Shown here in pieces: positions 59,963-64,000 of a stretch of DNA of 64,000 nt. Numbering within the stretch: position 1 is the stretch's first letter; the number at the start of each line of letters is the position of its first letter. A model generated the notes under the pieces. It had not been told where the DNA came from and did not search any database. It worked only from the letters and a program-made list of their open reading frames with translations. Position numbers and translations under genes: made by a program. Location: NCBI RefSeq assembly GCF_005048155.1, contig NZ_SUMB01000008.1, positions 248,001 through 312,000 on the forward strand, in the 5' to 3' direction. Origin of the DNA: Streptomyces piniterrae. Its GTDB lineage: Bacteria; Actinomycetota; Actinomycetes; Streptomycetales; Streptomycetaceae.

Positions 59963-61615
59963 GTGCTCAGCACGATGCAGGACGTACCGCTCACGGTCTC
60001 GCGAATCCTGGCCCATGGGTCGACCATTCACGGCGAGTCGGAGGTCATCACCTGGACCGGCGGCGCAGATCCGCAGCGGCGTACGTTCGCCGAGGTCGGG
60101 CGCCGTGCCGCGCAGCTGGCGCACGCCCTGCGCGACGAGCTCGGCGTGGTGGCCGAGGAGCGGGTCGCCACGCTCGCCTGGAACAACGCCGAGCACCTCG
60201 AGGCGTATCTGGCGATCCCGTCCATGGGGGCGGTGCTGCACACCCTCAATCTGCGGCTGCCCGCCGAACAGCTCGCCTGGATCATCAACCACGCCGAGGA
60301 CCGGGTCGTGCTCGTCAACGGCACCGTGATCCCGCTGCTCGCCCCGCTGCTGCCGCAGCTGCGCACCCTGGAACACCTCGTCGTCATCGGCCCCGGTGAC
60401 CTCTCCGCCCTCGCGGACGCCCAGGTGCGGGTGCACGACTACGAAGAGCTGATCGCCGGGCGGGCGGAGACCTTCGACTGGCCGGAGATCGACGAACGCG
60501 AGGCCGCCGCGCTCTGCTACACCTCCGGGACGACCGGCGACCCCAAGGGCGTCCTCTACAGCCACCGTTCGCTGTATCTGCACTCGCTGCAGGTCAACAA
60601 CGCCGAGGCGTTCGCGCTCAGCTCCCAGGACATCGCCCTGCCGGTCGTGCCGATGTTCCACGTCAACGCCTGGGGCCTGCCGCACGCCGCGTTCATGGCC
60701 GGCGCGTCGCTGCTGATGCCCGACCGTTTCCTGCAGCCGGCCCCGCTCGCCGAGATGATCGAGGCGGTACGCCCGACCATCGGCGCCGCCGTACCGACCA
60801 TCTGGCAGGGACTGCTCGCCGAGCTGGATGCCACTAAGCGGGATGTCGCCTGTCTGAAGACGGTCATCATCGGTGGCTCCGCCTGTCCGCCGGTCCTGAT
60901 GCGCGGTTTCCAGGACCGGCACGGCATCCGTGTCGTGCACGCCTGGGGCATGACGGAGACCTCCCCGCTGGGCACGGTCGCGCATCCACCGGCCGGTGCC
61001 AGCGGCGAGGAGGAGTGGACCTACCGCGCCACCCAGGGCCGCTTCCCCGCCTCCGTCGAGGCGCGGCTGATCGGCCCCGGCGGCGAGGAGCTCCCGTGGG
61101 ACGGCGAGTCGGCCGGTGAACTGGAGGTCCGCGGTCCGTGGATCGCGGGTGCGTACTACGGCGGCGCGGAGGGCGAACCGCTGCGCCCCGAGGACAAGTT
61201 CAGCCCGGATGGCTGGCTGCGCACCGGTGACGTCGGCACCATCACCGCGAACGGCTATCTGACCCTGACCGACCGTGCCAAGGACGTCATCAAGTCAGGC
61301 GGCGAGTGGATCTCGTCCGTGGAGCTGGAGAACCATCTGATGGCGCACCCGCATGTCGCGGAGGCCGCGGTGGTCGCCGTACCGGACGAGAAGTGGGGCG
61401 AGCGGCCGCTGGCGACGGTGGTGCTGCGGGACGGCGCGGTGATCGGCTACGAGGAGCTGAAGGCGTTCCTGGGCGAGCGGATCGCGCGCTGGCAGCTGCC
61501 GGAGCGGTGGGCGGTGATCCCGTCGGTGCCGAAGACGAGCGTGGGGAAGTTCGACAAGAAGGTGCTGCGCAGGCAGTACGCGGAGGGCGAGCTGGATGTG
61601 ACGCTGCTGGCGTGA
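59963..61615 (+). CDS. Long-chain acyl-CoA ligase (FadD-type)
   Basis: 550 residues from GTG 59963 (VLSTMQDVPLTV), with GGAGG 6 bases upstream. The adenylate-forming motifs are clear: LCYTSGTTGDPKGVLYSHRS (A3), VHAWGMTETSPLG (A5), DGWLRTGDVGTITANGYLTLTDRAKDVIKSGGEW (A7-A8) and SVPKTSVGKFDKKVLRR with the catalytic Lys (A10). It activates fatty or aromatic acids to acyl-CoA. It could feed the sterol-type operon 15 kb away, but linkage is only suggestive. Confidence 0.95.
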   Translation: MLSTMQDVPLTVSRILAHGSTIHGESEVITWTGGADPQRRTFAEVGRRAAQLAHALRDELGVVAEERVATLAWNNAEHLEAYLAIPSMGAVLHTLNLRLPAEQLAWIINHAEDRVVLVNGTVIPLLAPLLPQLRTLEHLVVIGPGDLSALADAQVRVHDYEELIAGRAETFDWPEIDEREAAALCYTSGTTGDPKGVLYSHRSLYLHSLQVNNAEAFALSSQDIALPVVPMFHVNAWGLPHAAFMAGASLLMPDRFLQPAPLAEMIEAVRPTIGAAVPTIWQGLLAELDATKRDVACLKTVIIGGSACPPVLMRGFQDRHGIRVVHAWGMTETSPLGTVAHPPAGASGEEEWTYRATQGRFPASVEARLIGPGGEELPWDGESAGELEVRGPWIAGAYYGGAEGEPLRPEDKFSPDGWLRTGDVGTITANGYLTLTDRAKDVIKSGGEWISSVELENHLMAHPHVAEAAVVAVPDEKWGERPLATVVLRDGAVIGYEELKAFLGERIARWQLPERWAVIPSVPKTSVGKFDKKVLRRQYAEGELDVTLLA

Positions 61616-61806
61616 TGCCGTGAGGTGCGGTGAAGCGCGGTGAGGTGCGGCGGGGCCGGGCCGGGAGCCGGAGGAGGACCACTCCAACGGCGCCCGCCGG
61701 CCCCGCCGTCGGCTCGTGTCGATCCCGTCAGCTGTTGCCCGACCCCGTCAGCCCGCTCCGATGCCCATCAGCCGGCGCCGATCCCCGTCAGCGCGGGCCG
61801 ATCCCG

Positions 61807-64000
61807 TCAGTTCGTGCCGATCTTGGCGAGCAGGTCGACGATCCGGGCCTGCACCTCGGCACTCGTGGAGCGCTCCGCCAGGAAGAGAACGGTCTCGCCC
61901 GCGGCGAGCAGCGGCATCTGGGCCGGGTCCATGTCGGCGTAGGTGTAGACGACGAGCGGGGTGCGGTCCAGCAGTCCGTTGGCGCGCAGCCAGTCGACGA
62001 TGCCGGCCCGCCGACGGCGTACCTGCATCAGATCCATCACGACCAGGTTGGGCCGCATCTGCGTCGCGAGGGTGACCGCGTCGGCGTCCGCGTCGGCCCG
62101 TGCGACATGCATCCCGCGCCGCTCCAGCGACGTGGTCAGAGCGCCCGCGATGGCGTCGTTCTGCTCGATCAGCAGCACCCGAGGCGGGTGCTGCTCGCTG
62201 TCGTGCGGCGCCAGCGCCTTGAGGAGTACGGCCGGGTCGGCGCCGTACGCCGCTTCCCGGGTCGCCTGCGCCAGACCGGCGGTGACCAGCACCGGGACCT
62301 CCGCAGCGCCCGCCGCCTGGCGCAGCGACTGGAGCGCGGTGCGGGTGATCGGCCCGGTCAGCGGGTCGACGAACAGCGCCGCCGGGTACGCCGCGATCTG
62401 CGCGTCCACCTCCTCGCGGGAGTTGACGATCACCGGGCGGTAGCCGCGATCGCTCAGCGCCGCCTGGGTGGAGACGTCCGGCGCCGGCCAGACCAGCAGC
62501 CGGCGCGGGTTGTCCAGCGGCTCCGGCGGCAGCTCGTCGTCCATCGGCAGCGGCTGACGGTTCATCACCTCTATGGCGCCGTTCGGGCCGTCCAGCGGCT
62601 CGGGGCCCTCGCTGCCCTCGTCGGGCGCGGAGATCGCGAAGGCGCGGCCCTCGCCGGCGTCCATCAGGTGCGGCTGCGGCTGCGCCTGGGGGGCGGGCTC
62701 GGGCTGGGGCTGCTGCGCCGGCTGTGCCTGCTGCGTCGTCGGGTGCGGGCGCGCCTCGGCCGGCGCGGACTCGGCCGCGGTGGCGCGCTCGCCGTCCTGC
62801 GGGGGCGCCGCGAGCTTGCGGCGGCGCCCGGAACCGCCGGATGTGCCGTTGGGCGGCGTGCTGCCGGCGGGGGCCGCCGGGCGCTGCTGATCGGCGAGCT
62901 GCTGGGCGAACGGCACACCCTGCCCGAGGGTGCGCACGCTGAACGCCCGCCCGTGCGAGTGCCCCGCCGCGTGGGCGCCGTCGTCCTCGGCGGGCGGCAG
63001 CGGCTGCCGGTGCACGGGCGCGGCCGCTCGGCCCTGCGGCGGGACGGGGGACGCGTCCTGGCCCGGCGCCGCGACCTGCGCGTTGCCGTGCGCCGGGGTG
63101 TGCTCGGCGCCCTGGCCGGTGGCCGCGGGCCCGCCGGGGGCCTCCTCGGCCGGGCTGGGACGCCCGCGCCTACGGCCCGTCGGGGCGGGCGCGGCGGCTC
63201 CGGCCCCGTTCGCAACGGGGGCGATCCCGGCCGCTGTGCCCGTCGTCGTACCGGTCTCGGCGCCGGGCTCGGTCGGCTGCGCCACCAGACCCTCCGGGCC
63301 CGCCACGAACGTGCCGGACGCCTCGGCATCGGCCATCGCGGCCGCCGCCCGTTCCTCGGCCGCGGCCCGCCGGGCACGCCGCCTTCCGGTCGGCTCGGCA
63401 TCCCAATCGCCTTGCGCGGCACCGGAGTTGGCGGCGGCTTCCAGTTCGTGTCCCGGCTGTGCACCGGGCGTACCGTCCGCCCCGTCGCCGACCGCCCGAC
63501 GCGCCCGGCGACGGCCCGTGCCACCGCCCTCCTGGGCACCGGCGGCCTGCGCGGGTACCTGACCCGCGACCGCGGGCAGGGCCGGCAGCGACTGCGGAGT
63601 CTGGTCCGCCGCGGCGGGCGGCAGTGCGAAGGCGGTACGCGCGCCGGCGGGCGACAGCGCGTCCGCTGAACGGGGATCCGACGGCTGCTGCGTTGCGGCG
63701 GCGCCGTTCGACGCGGCGGCGGACGCGGATGACTGCGCCCGCTCGGGCGCCTCGGCCAGCGCCCGGCGGGCCCGTCGCCCACTCGGCTGCACCGGGCCCA
63801 GACCCTGGGGCTGGACGGGGCCGTGGCCCTGCGGCGGAACGGGAGCGTTGCCCTGCGGGGGAACCGGTCCCTGGCCCTGCGGTTGTGCCGGCGCCAAACC
63901 CTGTGCCGGTCCCAAACCCTGCGGCTGAACCAGCGCCTGGCCCTGCGGCACCACCGGGCCCAGCCCCTGCGGCTGCCCCGGACCCGTCGCCGGACCCTGC
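61807..64000 (-). CDS. Pro/Gln-rich protein with degenerate receiver domain, truncated at window edge
   Basis: The open frame runs to the right edge of the window, so the N-terminus is missing. The upstream part is a low-complexity array of PQG-type repeats (PVPPQG, PVQPQG, APAQPQG). The middle carries about five copies of a basic GRRRARRA-like motif separated by Ala/Pro linkers. The last 120 residues form a receiver-like fold with VVMDLMQ (retained Asp) but IEQNDA instead of the acidic pair and no Lys in the expected place (LFLAERSTS). It is probably a pseudo-receiver scaffold. The true start and the N-terminal domain, perhaps a kinase, lie outside the window. Confidence 0.8.
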   Translation of the reverse strand, partial: QGPATGPGQPQGLGPVVPQGQALVQPQGLGPAQGLAPAQPQGQGPVPPQGNAPVPPQGHGPVQPQGLGPVQPSGRRARRALAEAPERAQSSASAAASNGAAATQQPSDPRSADALSPAGARTAFALPPAAADQTPQSLPALPAVAGQVPAQAAGAQEGGGTGRRRARRAVGDGADGTPGAQPGHELEAAANSGAAQGDWDAEPTGRRRARRAAAEERAAAAMADAEASGTFVAGPEGLVAQPTEPGAETGTTTGTAAGIAPVANGAGAAAPAPTGRRRGRPSPAEEAPGGPAATGQGAEHTPAHGNAQVAAPGQDASPVPPQGRAAAPVHRQPLPPAEDDGAHAAGHSHGRAFSVRTLGQGVPFAQQLADQQRPAAPAGSTPPNGTSGGSGRRRKLAAPPQDGERATAAESAPAEARPHPTTQQAQPAQQPQPEPAPQAQPQPHLMDAGEGRAFAISAPDEGSEGPEPLDGPNGAIEVMNRQPLPMDDELPPEPLDNPRRLLVWPAPDVSTQAALSDRGYRPVIVNSREEVDAQIAAYPAALFVDPLTGPITRTALQSLRQAAGAAEVPVLVTAGLAQATREAAYGADPAVLLKALAPHDSEQHPPRVLLIEQNDAIAGALTTSLERRGMHVARADADADAVTLATQMRPNLVVMDLMQVRRRRAGIVDWLRANGLLDRTPLVVYTYADMDPAQMPLLAAGETVLFLAERSTSAEVQARIVDLLAKIGTN

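Overview
This window looks like a chromosomal segment of a Streptomyces species. The coding regions have very high GC and strongly GC-biased third codon positions. GTG starts are common and several genes look leaderless. Many genes are streptomycete-typical: SAV_915-type protein, LppU/SCO3897-type protein, DUF5926, SigE-family sigma factor, orphan HATPase and SpoIIE-type regulators, and small secreted proteins. A seryl-tRNA synthetase / prephenate dehydratase pair flanking a DnaA-box cluster, and a near-perfect parS site, suggest the core of the chromosome within reach of oriC. Nothing seen is a prophage, insertion sequence or CRISPR array.

Layout. 0-8 kb: truncated MFS transporter with its GntR regulator; PLP-dependent (diaminopimelate-type) decarboxylase with a SAV_915 protein and a LysR regulator; rhomboid-like membrane protein; HAD phosphatase translationally coupled to serS. 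8.1-9.0 kb: noncoding, with a DnaA-box cluster. 9-16.5 kb: pheA, then a copper/haem export-side operon read right to left (membrane protein, YcnI, SCO1, PCuAC chaperone, fused CopC-CopD, Tat-exported DyP peroxidase). 16.7-24.6 kb: signalling genes, including a two-component pair whose kinase carries an extra C-terminal membrane-anchored domain, an S33 peptidase split by a C8 frameshift, a LppU-like protein and a TetR regulator. 24.6-35.9 kb: aminopeptidase P, parS, an atypical SpoIIE-like protein, a primase-polymerase-like protein, DUF5926, an HATPase regulator, a glycerophosphodiesterase, an HtrA protease, tRNA-Ser(UGA) and a GNAT.

35.9-37.4 kb is a gene-poor stretch with AT-richer patches, a strong terminator and palindromes; a second primase-polymerase gene and a secreted Asn-rich protein follow. 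39.3-44.5 kb is a tightly coupled five-gene beta-oxidation operon (acyl-CoA dehydrogenase, MaoC-DUF35 hydratase subunit, second dehydrogenase, MaoC hydratase, thiolase-like lipid-transfer protein). Its content matches the mycobacterial cholesterol side-chain igr operon, and it is preceded by a promoter overlapping a long perfect palindrome. 44.6-50.3 kb: a SigE-type sigma factor and an ECF sigma / polytopic anti-sigma / ABC transporter operon. 50.6-58.2 kb: a tendamistat-like secreted protein, an OsaA/OsaB-like giant HAMP-repeat kinase with its response regulator, and a divergent HATPase-GAF-SpoIIE phosphatase. 58.4-64 kb: a serine hydrolase, an acyl-CoA ligase, and a truncated Pro/Gln-rich protein with a degenerate receiver domain.

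Recurring themes are stress signalling by partner-switching proteins, copper handling, lipid/sterol-type catabolism, and short tandem duplications that abut gene 3' ends. All functional calls come from reading motifs by eye; no database search was run.
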